Positions 24,790 through 33,590 of a stretch of DNA of 35,969 bases are shown piece by piece. Source of the stretch: Deltaproteobacteria bacterium RIFOXYA12_FULL_58_15 (GTDB lineage: Bacteria; Myxococcota; XYA12-FULL-58-9); NCBI GenBank assembly GCA_001798605.1, contig MGST01000327.1, forward strand, positions 514 through 36,482. Direction: 5' to 3'. The first letter of the stretch is position 1. Each line of letters starts with the position of its first letter. The position numbers were made by a program, and so were the translations under genes. The notes beneath the pieces were generated by a model, which worked only from the letters and a program-made list of their open reading frames with translations, made no database searches and was not told where the DNA came from.

Positions 24790-26589
24790 TTACTCCATGT
24801 CCCCAAGGACTTGGGCGGTGACAAACTGTCGGTCGATCAGGTGCCGATACAATCCCAACGGCTCTTGCATCAACGTCAGGTGGGGGCCGGCCTGCACAAC
24901 CCGACCGCGGTCGAGGACCACCACACGATCAGCCCCCATCACAGTGGAGAGCCGATGCGCGATGATCAGCGTTGTGCGTCCATGCATCAAACGCTCCAGT
25001 GCTTCGCGCACCAAGAACTCGCTCTCGGCGTCCAACGCTGAGGTGGCTTCGTCGAGGATGAGAATCTGCGGATCCTTGATTACCGCGCGAGCAATCGCAA
25101 TTCGCTGCTTCTGGCCACCTGAGAGTTGTATTCCGCGTTCCCCAACCAACGTCTCATATGCGTCGGGAAAATCGCGGATGAAGTCGCGCGCATTGGCGGC
25201 CGTCGCTGCCGCCTCGACCTCTGCATCTGTTGCCCCAGGCCGACCATAACGAATGTTATCGGCCACACTTGTCGACAGGAGAATCGGTTCCTGGGCGACT
25301 GTGCCGATTTGTTCCCTCAACCAGGTTGCGTCCAGGTCGCGCACATCATGACCATCGATGGTGACTCGACCAAGGTTTGGGTCGTAGAAACGCGGAATGA
25401 GTGTCGCGATGGTCGACTTGCCTCCACCGGACGGCCCCACCAACGCAACGACCTCGCCATGTTGGACGCGCAAGTCGATGTTCTCCAAGACGGTGACATC
25501 CGGGCGCGATGGGTAGGCAAAGGTGACGCCGCACAAATGGATGTCGCCACGAATCTCCGATAGACGCAGGCCACCGGTGGCCTCCATCTCAGGGACTCGG
25601 TCTAACAACTGAAAGACGCGCTCCCCAGCTCCGGCCGCACGCATGAAATCGGCCCAAAGACTTCCGAGCGCTCCAAGGGACATCGTCAAAAGCAGGGTAT
25701 AGAGGATGAAGGAGGTGAGATCGCCGACACTCATGGCGCCGTCGAGGACCAGTCGGCCGCCATACCACAAAACCACTGCGATTGCCCCGTATCCGGCAAA
25801 CGACACCGCTCCTGAAAAGACGGCGACGTGGAGCACCCGACGCTTGGCTGTTTGGAACGAGTCCTCGATCGCCGCGACATAACGCTTGGACTCGGCGTCC
25901 TCACGAGCAAAAGCACGCACCGTGCGAATACCCGAAATCGTTTCTTCCGCCACCTCACCAGCTCGCGCCAGGGCGTCCTGAAACGCGCGGGAAAATTTAC
26001 GCAAACGCCGTCCGATCACGAGGGAAGAAATCACCACTGCCGGCACAACGGAGAGCATGATCACGGTGAGAACGGGCGAGGTGTAGAAAAGCAATGCAGT
26101 CCCGCCAACCGCCGTCGCCCCATGCCGCAACACCATCGAAATATTCACACTGACAGTGTTCTGCAGCGTGGTGGTATCTGATGCCAGACGATTGGTGAGC
26201 TCCCCGGTACGCGTTTTGTCAAAGAACGCCACTTCCTGCCGCAGGATGGCGCGGTAGAGCCCTTCTCGCAGATGCGAGACAATTCGCTCACCGACAACAG
26301 TAAAGAGATAGTGCCGTAGGGCGGTGGCAACACCCTGAACCAAAAAGATTGCAACCATGGCCACCGCAGCCTCATCCACAGCAGCAGCTCCACCCCCACC
26401 CAAGGCCTGATCAATGATCACCCGAATTGCCTGCGGATAGGCGAGTCCCATGACGCTGCCAATCAACAAGAAGAGCATACCCACCGCGAGTGGTCGCCAA
26501 TGGGGCCGCGCCAATCCGGCAAGATGCCGCAAGAGCGTTTTCACCTCTGCGCGGGTCACCTTCGGTGTGAGGTTCGAGTCCGGCGTCAT
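24790..26589 (-). CDS. ABC exporter, fused membrane and ATPase half-transporter (MsbA/BmrA-like)
   Basis: About 599 residues from ATG 26589; upstream GTG 26598 and TTG 26604 in the same frame are possible starts. The N-terminal about 320 residues form the type-1 exporter membrane domain with six predicted helices. The ATPase domain has Walker A GPSGGGKST, Q-loop TVAQEP, signature LSGGQ, Walker B ILILDEATSALD and the switch His in IIAHRLSTV, all intact. Exporters of this type act as dimers on lipids, drugs or peptides; the substrate is unknown. A possible promoter is TTGAGG, 17 bases, TAGCTT, read on the minus strand in the gap to the divergent gene at 26719. The esterase gene follows six bases downstream. 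Pairing with an esterase suggests, without proof, a lipid or hydrophobic-ester substrate. Confidence 0.93.
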   Translation of the reverse strand: MTPDSNLTPKVTRAEVKTLLRHLAGLARPHWRPLAVGMLFLLIGSVMGLAYPQAIRVIIDQALGGGGAAAVDEAAVAMVAIFLVQGVATALRHYLFTVVGERIVSHLREGLYRAILRQEVAFFDKTRTGELTNRLASDTTTLQNTVSVNISMVLRHGATAVGGTALLFYTSPVLTVIMLSVVPAVVISSLVIGRRLRKFSRAFQDALARAGEVAEETISGIRTVRAFAREDAESKRYVAAIEDSFQTAKRRVLHVAVFSGAVSFAGYGAIAVVLWYGGRLVLDGAMSVGDLTSFILYTLLLTMSLGALGSLWADFMRAAGAGERVFQLLDRVPEMEATGGLRLSEIRGDIHLCGVTFAYPSRPDVTVLENIDLRVQHGEVVALVGPSGGGKSTIATLIPRFYDPNLGRVTIDGHDVRDLDATWLREQIGTVAQEPILLSTSVADNIRYGRPGATDAEVEAAATAANARDFIRDFPDAYETLVGERGIQLSGGQKQRIAIARAVIKDPQILILDEATSALDAESEFLVREALERLMHGRTTLIIAHRLSTVMGADRVVVLDRGRVVQAGPHLTLMQEPLGLYRHLIDRQFVTAQVLGDME

Positions 26590-26683
26590 GTTCGTCACTG
26601 CCAATGTAAGCTAGTTCGCCAACGCCATGACCTCAAGGTCCACAGAGCCTTGGGGTTCGACAAAATATCCAGCGGTTGGGCAT

Positions 26684-26712
26684 TTGCCACCATTGGATGG
26701 CGGCGCTAGAAT
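26684..26712 (+). promoter_or_regulatory. Sigma-70-like promoter giving a leaderless mRNA
   Basis: TTGCCA (26684-26689) and TAGAAT (26707-26712) each match consensus at five of six bases and are exactly 17 bases apart. The predicted transcript start, about seven bases after the -10 box, falls on the A of the ATG at 26719. No ribosome site exists before that ATG. Confidence 0.65.
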
Positions 26713-26718
26713 CACCCC

Positions 26719-27798
26719 ATGTTCTGCACCCAGAGCTGCCGCAGCTATCTCATCGCTCTCGCATCCTTCGTGGCGCTGTCCTTCGCAACTGAAGCGCGTG
26801 CCAAGAAGAGGAGCGTCAACCATACCGTCGCGGTTTTTCTGGTGGCCAACGGCACTCCCAGTCACAAATTGTTGGGTGCCCTCGCCGCTGACCTCACCAA
26901 GCCGCAGAATTCAACCAAGATTATTTCGGGAAAGCAGCTGCGCAAGGTACTGCAAAAAAAACCCGACGCTGCTATCGTCACATGTGGTTCCGATATCGGT
27001 TGCATCGCCAAGCTCGGCGGCAAAGCCCGTGCGAGCTTCGTACTCTATGCTACGGTTGCGTCCTCCCCTGGTGGCATCCAAGCGCAATTCTTGATGGTTG
27101 ACGTCGCATCCCAGCAATTGGCCGACAAAGTCACCGTCGAGATCACTTCGGTCGCTGATCTGACCCGACAGATGCAAAAGCTCAGGCCCAGACTGTTTAT
27201 GGAATCGAGCTCGGCCAGTGAGAGCGAGACCGAGGAGATCCCCCTCGATATGGTGTTGGAGGATCCAGAACCGCAGCCAGTTGTTGCAAAACAAACAAAA
27301 CTTGCGGCCAACTCATCGGATGACGAGCTACCACTCGAATTCGCGCTCGAACCTGGCGAGACGACCGTCACAACCGAGGCCGAGACCACTGCAATTTCTG
27401 CGTTGTCCGGCGACTTTGCCCCTGCTCCAGTCGAGGAAACACCATCCCGATCGCCGTTTTTCACCTACATTGGAATTGGCGTGGCCGGGCTCGGCGTGGC
27501 CGCCTTGGGCACCGGGTGTTACTTCAGCCTTGAGGCACAGTCCAAGGGCAATGAAGCCGACTCCGCCAAACGCGGACCGGGCGGTGATGCACAGACGGAC
27601 GTCTATGGGCTCTACCAGGAATCGTGGGATGCCACCGACATGTCCTACATTTTTTACGGCGTCGGCGGAGGACTTGCGGCACTTGGTGCCGGACTCATCA
27701 TGCTCGACTTGATATGGCTCGATGGTGGCAATCAACCGAAGACTTCGGTGAATGTCGGGCCCAATGGAGCGTCCGCGTCCCTAACCTGGTCCTGGTAG
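26719..27798 (+). CDS. Secreted or membrane protein with TolB-N-like domain and two C-terminal hydrophobic segments
   Basis: A 359-residue protein. The signal peptide (about 1-28, ending EARA) precedes a domain of about 140 residues (HTVAVFLVANGTPSHKLLGAL, ending DLTRQMQKLRPRLF) that resembles the TolB-N or penicillin-binding-protein-activator LpoB type fold often found in Myxococcota. An acidic, Ser/Glu-rich linker (about 165-240) follows. Two hydrophobic segments (YIGIGVAGLGVAALGTGCYF and FYGVGGGLAALGAGLIMLDL) then lie near the C-terminus, and the tail is SVNVGPNGASASLTWSW. The tail could span or associate with a membrane. The function is unknown. The gene appears to be expressed from a leaderless transcript and is divergent from the ABC exporter. 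Confidence 0.82.
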   Translation: MFCTQSCRSYLIALASFVALSFATEARAKKRSVNHTVAVFLVANGTPSHKLLGALAADLTKPQNSTKIISGKQLRKVLQKKPDAAIVTCGSDIGCIAKLGGKARASFVLYATVASSPGGIQAQFLMVDVASQQLADKVTVEITSVADLTRQMQKLRPRLFMESSSASESETEEIPLDMVLEDPEPQPVVAKQTKLAANSSDDELPLEFALEPGETTVTTEAETTAISALSGDFAPAPVEETPSRSPFFTYIGIGVAGLGVAALGTGCYFSLEAQSKGNEADSAKRGPGGDAQTDVYGLYQESWDATDMSYIFYGVGGGLAALGAGLIMLDLIWLDGGNQPKTSVNVGPNGASASLTWSW

Positions 27799-27831
27799 CG
27801 TGACGGGCTTTGCGGCCTCACCGAAGAGTTG

Positions 27832-28056
27832 CTAGTCGTCCTCGCCAATGCCAACGAGATCATCAATCTGATAGATCTCCACGTGATGGCATTTCTCGCA
27901 CACGAACTTCCGCACCTCAACACCACCAAATGAACGATGGAACGTCTCGTCCTTCCAATCACGACTGGTCGCGCCCTGTTCAATGTGCGCCTGCGAACGC
28001 ATGTAGCTCGCACACTTGGGACAAATCTCGAGGTGTTTGAGATTCTTTTCAACCAT
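27832..28056 (-). CDS. Small zinc-ribbon protein
   Basis: A 74-residue protein beginning MVEKNLKHLEICPKC. I start it at ATG 28056 because GGAG lies five bases upstream; a longer reading to 28080 has no ribosome site. Two CxxC knuckles, CPKC (residues 12-15) and CEKC near residue 54, form a likely zinc ribbon. The tail is acidic. It is cytoplasmic by prediction. It is the last gene of the acyl-CoA dehydrogenase/MeaB/HEAT operon, 33 bases after the HEAT gene, and converges on the gene ending at 27798. No specific function can be given. Confidence 0.75.
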   Translation of the reverse strand: MVEKNLKHLEICPKCASYMRSQAHIEQGATSRDWKDETFHRSFGGVEVRKFVCEKCHHVEIYQIDDLVGIGEDD

Positions 28057-28089
28057 GGCCTCTCCAGAGTGTCGCCACAAAAACGTCAG

Positions 28090-29397
28090 TCACTGGTCTA
28101 TCCCCGCCAGGGCAAGACTCGCAGCCGCACGCACCTCGACGTCTGAATCGGCCGCCAAGATTTCCAATCCCCGCTCCGCCAATCGTTCACCATGGCGTTG
28201 CAAACGACTCACCAAGATGGTGATGGCATCGAGTTTGTACGAAACAGGTGCGTCTGCCAAGGCGACCTCGGGATCGTGCTCGAGCAGCCAATCGCGGGCG
28301 GTCCAGCCCACCTCGGGATCCCCATCGTTGACAAAAGCCGACAATGCGCTGGTGCAGCCGACAGCGCCCCGCACCAGACATCTAGCACGCGACGCATGCA
28401 GAGCTTCGACTCGCACTCTGGCGCTGACGTCATGGCCGAGAAGCCATATGGCGGCGGCGACCTGCGACCCTTGCAGCTCCGGCAATATCTGAGCCACTCG
28501 CTCGCGAACATCGACTCGAGAATCTGTCACGGCAGCTAATGCCATGTGCGTGAGAGAAGACCATCGCGCCTCGGCAGTTCGTCTCAGCACCTCGAGGGCG
28601 ACCCCCGTCTCGGTCCCTACGTTCATGCCTGCGCCAACCAGCTCATCGGCGATAAACATGCGGGCAGCCGGCACCTCCGTCGAGGCCGCAACGAAGAACT
28701 CCTCGTTCCCACTCTCGACCAGAGCCCATGCCGTGCCCTTGGGGTCTCCACACAAAGCGCGAACCTCACCCTTTGCCACTTGCACGGCGACGGTCGGATG
28801 ACTCGAGGGTGAGCGAAACAATCCTGCACTGCCGCCAAACAGAATGCCACTGGGCCCGCTGACAATGTGCTCCGGTGTGATTGGCAGGTGACCCACCGAC
28901 TCGCACTGTTTCGGTGCAGCGCATTGCAGCACCTCATCACCCAACACGATCCGCGCCTCCGCACCAATATGCAAGGCCTTGGCCAGCCCGCAGCGCCTCA
29001 GTCGGGCAGACTCAATGTTACCCGTGTCGACATCAATACGCACCAACGCTCCGTGGCAAGCGAGCCAGATGTATTGCCCATGTCCCCCGAGGATCTTCAC
29101 CTGTCCCGACTTGCCGACAATCCCAGGAATCTCGAGAGTCTTGGACTCGTCTCCACGCCGAAGCTGCCACTTGTCAGACACCAACAACTCAAACTGACCG
29201 CTATCGGTGTTGCCTGCGATGATCTGCAAGGCGGCACCTGTTGCGTCAACGACGGGCACTCCGGCAAGCAGCTGGACCTGTCTCGACCCGACCTCAACCC
29301 CGATCCCATCCATCTGCACGAGGAGCCCGCCCGTCTCGGCTACACACCTGCCAGAATGGACGGCGAGAAAGATGCCGATGAGCAGTGTCGTAACCAT
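28090..29397 (-). CDS. Exported protein with propeller-like N-terminus and HEAT-like repeats
   Basis: A 435-residue protein with a signal peptide (MVTTLLIGIFLAVHSGRCVA, cleavage near residue 20). Residues about 20-250 are beta-rich with blade-like repeats (HGQYIWLACHGALVRIDVDTG, GPSGILFGGSAGLFR). The rest, from about 270, is helical with HEAT-like repeats: RVDVRERVAQILPELQGS, SARVRVEALHASRARCL and SDVEVRAAASLALAGI. HEAT repeats usually serve protein binding. The ATG overlaps the stop of meaB by one base (TAATG), so translation is coupled to that gene. The function is unknown and the link to MeaB may be only shared transcription. Confidence 0.85.
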   Translation of the reverse strand: MVTTLLIGIFLAVHSGRCVAETGGLLVQMDGIGVEVGSRQVQLLAGVPVVDATGAALQIIAGNTDSGQFELLVSDKWQLRRGDESKTLEIPGIVGKSGQVKILGGHGQYIWLACHGALVRIDVDTGNIESARLRRCGLAKALHIGAEARIVLGDEVLQCAAPKQCESVGHLPITPEHIVSGPSGILFGGSAGLFRSPSSHPTVAVQVAKGEVRALCGDPKGTAWALVESGNEEFFVAASTEVPAARMFIADELVGAGMNVGTETGVALEVLRRTAEARWSSLTHMALAAVTDSRVDVRERVAQILPELQGSQVAAAIWLLGHDVSARVRVEALHASRARCLVRGAVGCTSALSAFVNDGDPEVGWTARDWLLEHDPEVALADAPVSYKLDAITILVSRLQRHGERLAERGLEILAADSDVEVRAAASLALAGIDQ

Positions 29398-30350
29398 TAC
29401 CGCGTCTCCCGAATCGCCTCCACGAGACTTGCAACCTCAGCGTACGGATCACTGCCGTTGGCAACCCGCTGTCGCGCCGCGTCCAACGCCAGACCCAGCT
29501 TCGTTTTGCCCTCATCAACCAATGCCGAGTCCAACATGCGCTCGAAAACCTCACTCACCTGCATGGACATTCGCAGAGCACCCGCCGGACCCTCGAGAAA
29601 TTCCCGATGACGCTCGATTGCCTCGAGCAACTCCGTGATGCCCTCCCCGCGCGAGGCCACCGAGCGCAACACCGGGGTCTCCCACTCTGATCGCGGTGGA
29701 ACCATAGTGAAAACCTGTTGCAGGCTGTTCTCCAGCTCGTACACCCCATCTCGGTCTGCCTTGTTGATGAGAAAGATGTCGGCGATCTCCAACAGACCCG
29801 CCTTGATCGCCTGGACATCGTCGCCAAGTCCGGGGACCATGACCACGACCGTTGTGTGTGCGAGACGCGCCACATCGACCTCGTCCTGCCCAACGCCGAC
29901 AGTCTCCAAAAGGATCGCCTCAAAACCCGCGGCGTCGAGCACCCTGGTGGAGTCAAATGCCGCGCGCGACAGACCGCCCAGGGCACCTCGCGTTGCCAAA
30001 GAGCGAATGAAGACACCATCATCAGTGGCATGGCGGTTCATGCGAATGCGATCGCCCAAAATGGCACCGCCGGAGAATGGACTCGACGGATCGACGGCCA
30101 GAACCGCGACCCTGCGCCCTTGCTTGCGCAACGCGGTGATGAGCCCATCGACGACAGTCGATTTTCCTGCGCCGGGGTTGCCTGTGATACCAATGACGTG
30201 CGCGGCTCGACGATGACCATGCAATCGCGAGGCGAACTCACGCCCGACCCTTGGGTGGTCGTCGACCCATCGCAACGCTCGCGCAATCGCGCGCCTCTCA
30301 CCCGCGACGACGCGAGCAGCCAAGCCATCCAAGTCCAACGGTTGCAACAT
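29397..30350 (-). CDS. meaB: Methylmalonyl-CoA mutase-associated GTPase MeaB
   Basis: A 317-residue P-loop GTPase of the MeaB/ArgK family. The Walker A motif GITGNPGAGKST lies at about 54-65; LAVDPSSPFSGGAILGDRIRM and the following GVFIRSLATRGALGGLSRA are family signatures, and LINKAD is the NKxD guanine-specificity motif. Length is normal. Known MeaB proteins load and protect adenosylcobalamin in methylmalonyl-CoA mutase, or the related isobutyryl-CoA mutase, in propionate and branched-chain catabolism. No mutase gene is in this window. It begins directly after the acyl-CoA dehydrogenase stop (TAGATG), so the two genes are one transcription unit. Confidence 0.95.
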   Translation of the reverse strand: MLQPLDLDGLAARVVAGERRAIARALRWVDDHPRVGREFASRLHGHRRAAHVIGITGNPGAGKSTVVDGLITALRKQGRRVAVLAVDPSSPFSGGAILGDRIRMNRHATDDGVFIRSLATRGALGGLSRAAFDSTRVLDAAGFEAILLETVGVGQDEVDVARLAHTTVVVMVPGLGDDVQAIKAGLLEIADIFLINKADRDGVYELENSLQQVFTMVPPRSEWETPVLRSVASRGEGITELLEAIERHREFLEGPAGALRMSMQVSEVFERMLDSALVDEGKTKLGLALDAARQRVANGSDPYAEVASLVEAIRETR

Positions 30351-31442
30351 CTAGCCCATAACCCCCCGCAGTGTGGTTTGGGCAACGAGCGTCCGCTGTT
30401 CGTTGCGGGGCATGCCCACCGTCGCGATAACCTGAGCGTCGCGATAGAGCAACTCGGGGAGGAAATCGCGGGTGTAGCCAAATCCACCATGGATCTGCAC
30501 TGCCTGGTCTGCCGCAAACTTGGCTGCATCACCCGCTAGGTTTTTGGCCATCGCCGCCTCCGTTGAAAATGGCGCGCCGCTCGCAGCCAGAGAAGCTGCA
30601 CGCGCGACCAGCATAGCTGCGGCACCGGCCTTCGTCGCTGCGTCCGCGAGTTTCCACTGTATTCCCTGGAATTCCGCGATCGGTCTACCAAATTGTTTGC
30701 GCTCTTCGGCGTAGGCCGACGCCACTTCGACGGCATGATGGGCAATGCCCACTCCGAGGGATGCGAGAGCTACCTCCACCATAGGCTCTTCCGCCCACGC
30801 ACCGACGGCCACGAGACGTTGCTCATCGGCGAGCCACTGCTTGTCGAAGTGCCAATCGGCGAAACCCAGAGCGCACATCCCGAGCGGCGCATCCGATGCC
30901 GTTACGGAGAACATCCCTTTCTTCACAACAAACGCTGTGGGACCGGTGTCAGTCATGGCAGAGATCACCGCAACCTCAGCAAGCTGCCCCAAGGGCACCT
31001 GGGCCTTCGTGCCCGAAACAATCCAACCTCCGCCGTTGTGGGTTGCACTCAACTCTGGCGCACCCCCTACAGCGGCGGTCCCCAGGATCTCGCCCTGAGC
31101 CAAAGCGCGCAGCAGATCTTTCTTCTGCGCAGCCGTACCATGTGTCTCTATTGCCCCCGCACATCGAGCCACGTGTGCCACCACGCCGAGGGCGAGAGCT
31201 GCGTCGCCGCGGGCGAGCTCCTCCACCACGATGCACAACTCGGGTAAGCCCAGGCCCGCGCCGTCCCATTCCTCGGAAACGGTGACCCCCAACAGACCCA
31301 TTTCCACGAGCTCGGCAAACACCTCGTCGGGGATCCTGCTCTCCTCCTCCCACTTTCTGGCACGTGGGATCACGCGGTCAGCAACGAACCGCGCAACCGT
31401 CTCCTGCAACATGACCTGGTCCGAGCTCAACGAGAAGTCCAA
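30351..31442 (-). CDS. Acyl-CoA dehydrogenase family protein lacking the usual catalytic Glu motif
   Basis: A 363-residue acyl-CoA dehydrogenase. I start it at TTG 31442 because GGAGG sits five bases upstream and the protein then begins MDFSLSSDQVMLQETV, the normal family N-terminus; extension to 31550 is unlikely. Signatures include ERKQFGRPIAEFQGIQWKLAD and QIHGGFGYTRDFLPELLYRDA. After this, the usual EGTxxIQ segment with its catalytic Glu is replaced by GMPRNEQ, so the Glu position aligns with Gly. A Glu lies near the isovaleryl-type alternative site (in PMVEVALASLG), one position off by my alignment. The protein may use that residue, or may not be a conventional dehydrogenase. It leads the operon with meaB, suggesting branched-chain or short-chain acyl-CoA metabolism. 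Confidence 0.88.
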   Translation of the reverse strand: MDFSLSSDQVMLQETVARFVADRVIPRARKWEEESRIPDEVFAELVEMGLLGVTVSEEWDGAGLGLPELCIVVEELARGDAALALGVVAHVARCAGAIETHGTAAQKKDLLRALAQGEILGTAAVGGAPELSATHNGGGWIVSGTKAQVPLGQLAEVAVISAMTDTGPTAFVVKKGMFSVTASDAPLGMCALGFADWHFDKQWLADEQRLVAVGAWAEEPMVEVALASLGVGIAHHAVEVASAYAEERKQFGRPIAEFQGIQWKLADAATKAGAAAMLVARAASLAASGAPFSTEAAMAKNLAGDAAKFAADQAVQIHGGFGYTRDFLPELLYRDAQVIATVGMPRNEQRTLVAQTTLRGVMG

Positions 31443-31734
31443 GATAGCCTCCACCGAAAATCTGTTGCCCCGGCAATAACCGATCCGCCTTTGAACCACA
31501 ACGGTGATGGGCCCAGCGGAGTTGTCACCGCAGGTGTTGCCAGCATTCATGCCACCAGATCACGGCGGGCGAGCCTGTACAAGCCCCTACCTCCCAATTA
31601 CTCCCAATTGTCCGTCCCAAATTCTGCTGTCCTTCTCTTCCTGTCTGTGTACGAGCGCTGTATAGGGGCTGCGAACGGCCAAGGGCCGCAATCGACCCGA
31701 GTTGGGGAGTGCGCCAGGAGCGAGGAGACAAACC
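31443..31734. promoter_or_regulatory. 292-base divergent intergenic region with direct and inverted repeats
   Basis: This gap separates the ACAD/meaB operon from the ASPIC/UnbV lipoprotein gene. CTCCCAATT occurs twice ten bases apart (31591-31599 and 31601-31609). AGCCCCTA (31582-31589) is repeated as the perfect inverse TAGGGGCT (31663-31670). TATAGG (31661-31666) is a possible -10 box that overlaps the second arm, with only a weak -35 (TTCCTG, 31638). GAGGAG at 31722-31727, seven bases before the ATG, sets the downstream start. No small gene is convincing here. Confidence 0.4.
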
Positions 31735-33528
31735 ATGTGGACGAAGTTACCCACAATCATCGCGATCTCGTTGTCGTTGTCCGTGTTGGTAGGATGCAAC
31801 AACGAGGAACCCGCGCCGATAACCTGCAGCGGTGACGTAACTCCCATCGGCGAAAACTTCTTTGCCGACATCTCCGACTCGAGCGGCATTCGCGGCGAGA
31901 ACTTCGATCCCGCTCCCGCCATCACCATCACCATCAACGACCACAGTGCCGTCGGCTTCGTCGATATCAACGGGGACGGCTATGACGACATCATCGCCCA
32001 CAACCTTTGGCCCAATATCGCTCCCGATTGGAATGGGCAAAAACCTCTCGAGCATTTGGTGTTTCGCAACAACGGCGACAAGACTTTCACCAACGTTACC
32101 GATCTCTCGGGTTTGCGCGACGTCGACGCCGCCTTCTTTGCCTATGGCGACATCGACAACGATGGCGACACCGATATTTTTGCTGGCTTTCCTCTCCAGA
32201 CAGTCGGCCATCGCAACTCCGTATGGCTCAACGACGGAAAGGGTGTGTTTGTACAAAAGGCTGGCTCGTCTCCCGGCTCAGGAGCCTATGCGGCGTCCGG
32301 TATTCTCGCCGATTTTGATGGCGATGCTGTCTTGGACCTCTTCATTGGCAACGGACACACCCTCGCCGCCGTCCCCGACGACTTCTACCTCGGCAATGGT
32401 GACGGCACCTTCACCAATGCCAACGGCCGTCTCTTGGGTCTGAGTGCCTCCATCACCGATGGGTCCGTCGCCTGCGATTACGACAACGACAATGATCTGG
32501 ATATCTTTGTTTCCACCTATGGTGTCAGTTACGAGAATGGCCACAACATCCTCTGGGAAAACGACGGCCAAGGAAACTTCACCAATGTCGCCGAGGCGCG
32601 TGGCTTCGCCTATCAGAAGACCGGCAACTACTACCTCGAAACCACGGGCTACGGTGAGGACGACGAGCAGCCTGCCTCCGGATCCTACGTCGGCTCCAAC
32701 GGCTTCGGCATCGACTGCGCCGACGTCAACAACGACGGCTTCCTCGACGTCGTCGTCTCGGCCATCTCACACCCCGACAGCAACAACCTCTCAACCAAGT
32801 GGTCGGACCCCACCGTGCTTTTGATCAATCAAGGGCCCAACGGCAACTTTGGCTTCATCAATCAGTTTCTGGAACGCGGCCTAATTTTCAACGAAGGCGA
32901 CAGCGACGCGAGCTTTGCCGACTTCGACAATGACGGGCGTCTCGATATCGCATTGTCCCGCAGCAAGAAGTACGAAGGCCATTACAGCAAGAATGAGAAC
33001 AAGGGTTACTTCGGCTTGTTTCATCAGCTCTACAACGCTTTCGAAAGCGTCGGCCTCATTAGCGGCATCAACGATCCCGATGACACAGTGCTCTGTCGCA
33101 TGGGAGATGCCCAAAGTCACGCTTGGGCCGACATCGACCTCGACGGTGATCTCGATCTCCTCGCCGGCGGGCGCAACGACGAATGTCCGGGACTCGTCGG
33201 TCGCCCCAACTTCCTGTTTGAGAATCTCATCGGTTCGAAGAATCCGTGGGTCGCCTACAAACTCCGCGGCGACGGTGTTCACGTCCCCCGGGACGCTACC
33301 GGTGCTCGAGTGGTCCTTACCTTTGACGACGGCGAAGAGATCCTCACCCGCGAGGTGAAGACCAATCAAGGCAACTGGAATCCCTCAGACACCCGCACAC
33401 TCTACTTCGGACTCGGCGCACGGGACATCTGTGGTGCCAAGGGTGAAGTCACGTGGCCCGACGGCACCCGCGTAAAGCTGAGTGCCGCAGCGCTCAAGCC
33501 TCGCAAGATCCACGAGTTGCGTTATTAA
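31735..33528 (+). CDS. VCBS/FG-GAP repeat lipoprotein with ASPIC/UnbV domain (CRTAC1-like)
   Basis: A 597-residue predicted lipoprotein starting MWTKLPTIIAISLSLSVLVGC with a clear lipobox (LVGC). The ATG at 31735 has GAGGAG seven bases upstream; a longer reading to 31702 is not needed. The body carries VCBS/FG-GAP calcium-loop repeats such as DINGDGYDD, DIDNDGDTD, DFDGDAVLD, DYDNDNDLD and DIDLDGDLD, which fold as an integrin-alpha-like propeller. The C-terminus (GARVVLTFDDGEEI, then GEVTWPDGTRVKL) matches the ASPIC/UnbV domain found with such repeats in CRTAC1-like proteins. It is probably calcium-dependent and surface exposed; an adhesion role is plausible but unproven. Confidence 0.92.
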   Translation: MWTKLPTIIAISLSLSVLVGCNNEEPAPITCSGDVTPIGENFFADISDSSGIRGENFDPAPAITITINDHSAVGFVDINGDGYDDIIAHNLWPNIAPDWNGQKPLEHLVFRNNGDKTFTNVTDLSGLRDVDAAFFAYGDIDNDGDTDIFAGFPLQTVGHRNSVWLNDGKGVFVQKAGSSPGSGAYAASGILADFDGDAVLDLFIGNGHTLAAVPDDFYLGNGDGTFTNANGRLLGLSASITDGSVACDYDNDNDLDIFVSTYGVSYENGHNILWENDGQGNFTNVAEARGFAYQKTGNYYLETTGYGEDDEQPASGSYVGSNGFGIDCADVNNDGFLDVVVSAISHPDSNNLSTKWSDPTVLLINQGPNGNFGFINQFLERGLIFNEGDSDASFADFDNDGRLDIALSRSKKYEGHYSKNENKGYFGLFHQLYNAFESVGLISGINDPDDTVLCRMGDAQSHAWADIDLDGDLDLLAGGRNDECPGLVGRPNFLFENLIGSKNPWVAYKLRGDGVHVPRDATGARVVLTFDDGEEILTREVKTNQGNWNPSDTRTLYFGLGARDICGAKGEVTWPDGTRVKLSAAALKPRKIHELRY

Positions 33529-33537
33529 CCCGACACC

Positions 33538-33566
33538 CGCGAGCTCCCCACGGCGGTTCGCTCGCG
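33538..33566. terminator. Weak hairpin between convergent genes
   Basis: CGCGAGC (33538-33544) and GCTCGCG (33560-33566) form a seven-base GC-rich stem with a 15-base loop just after the stop at 33528. The loop is long and no T run follows, so a terminator role is only tentative. It lies in the 62-base gap before the end of the MaoC-type gene. Confidence 0.3.
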
Positions 33567-33590
33567 CTGCTCCGGTCGTTCCACAACCGT

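Noticed and set aside
29635-30539. Plus-strand frames opposite meaB
   Set aside because: MeaB motifs on the minus strand are unambiguous; the opposite frames show no recognisable domain.
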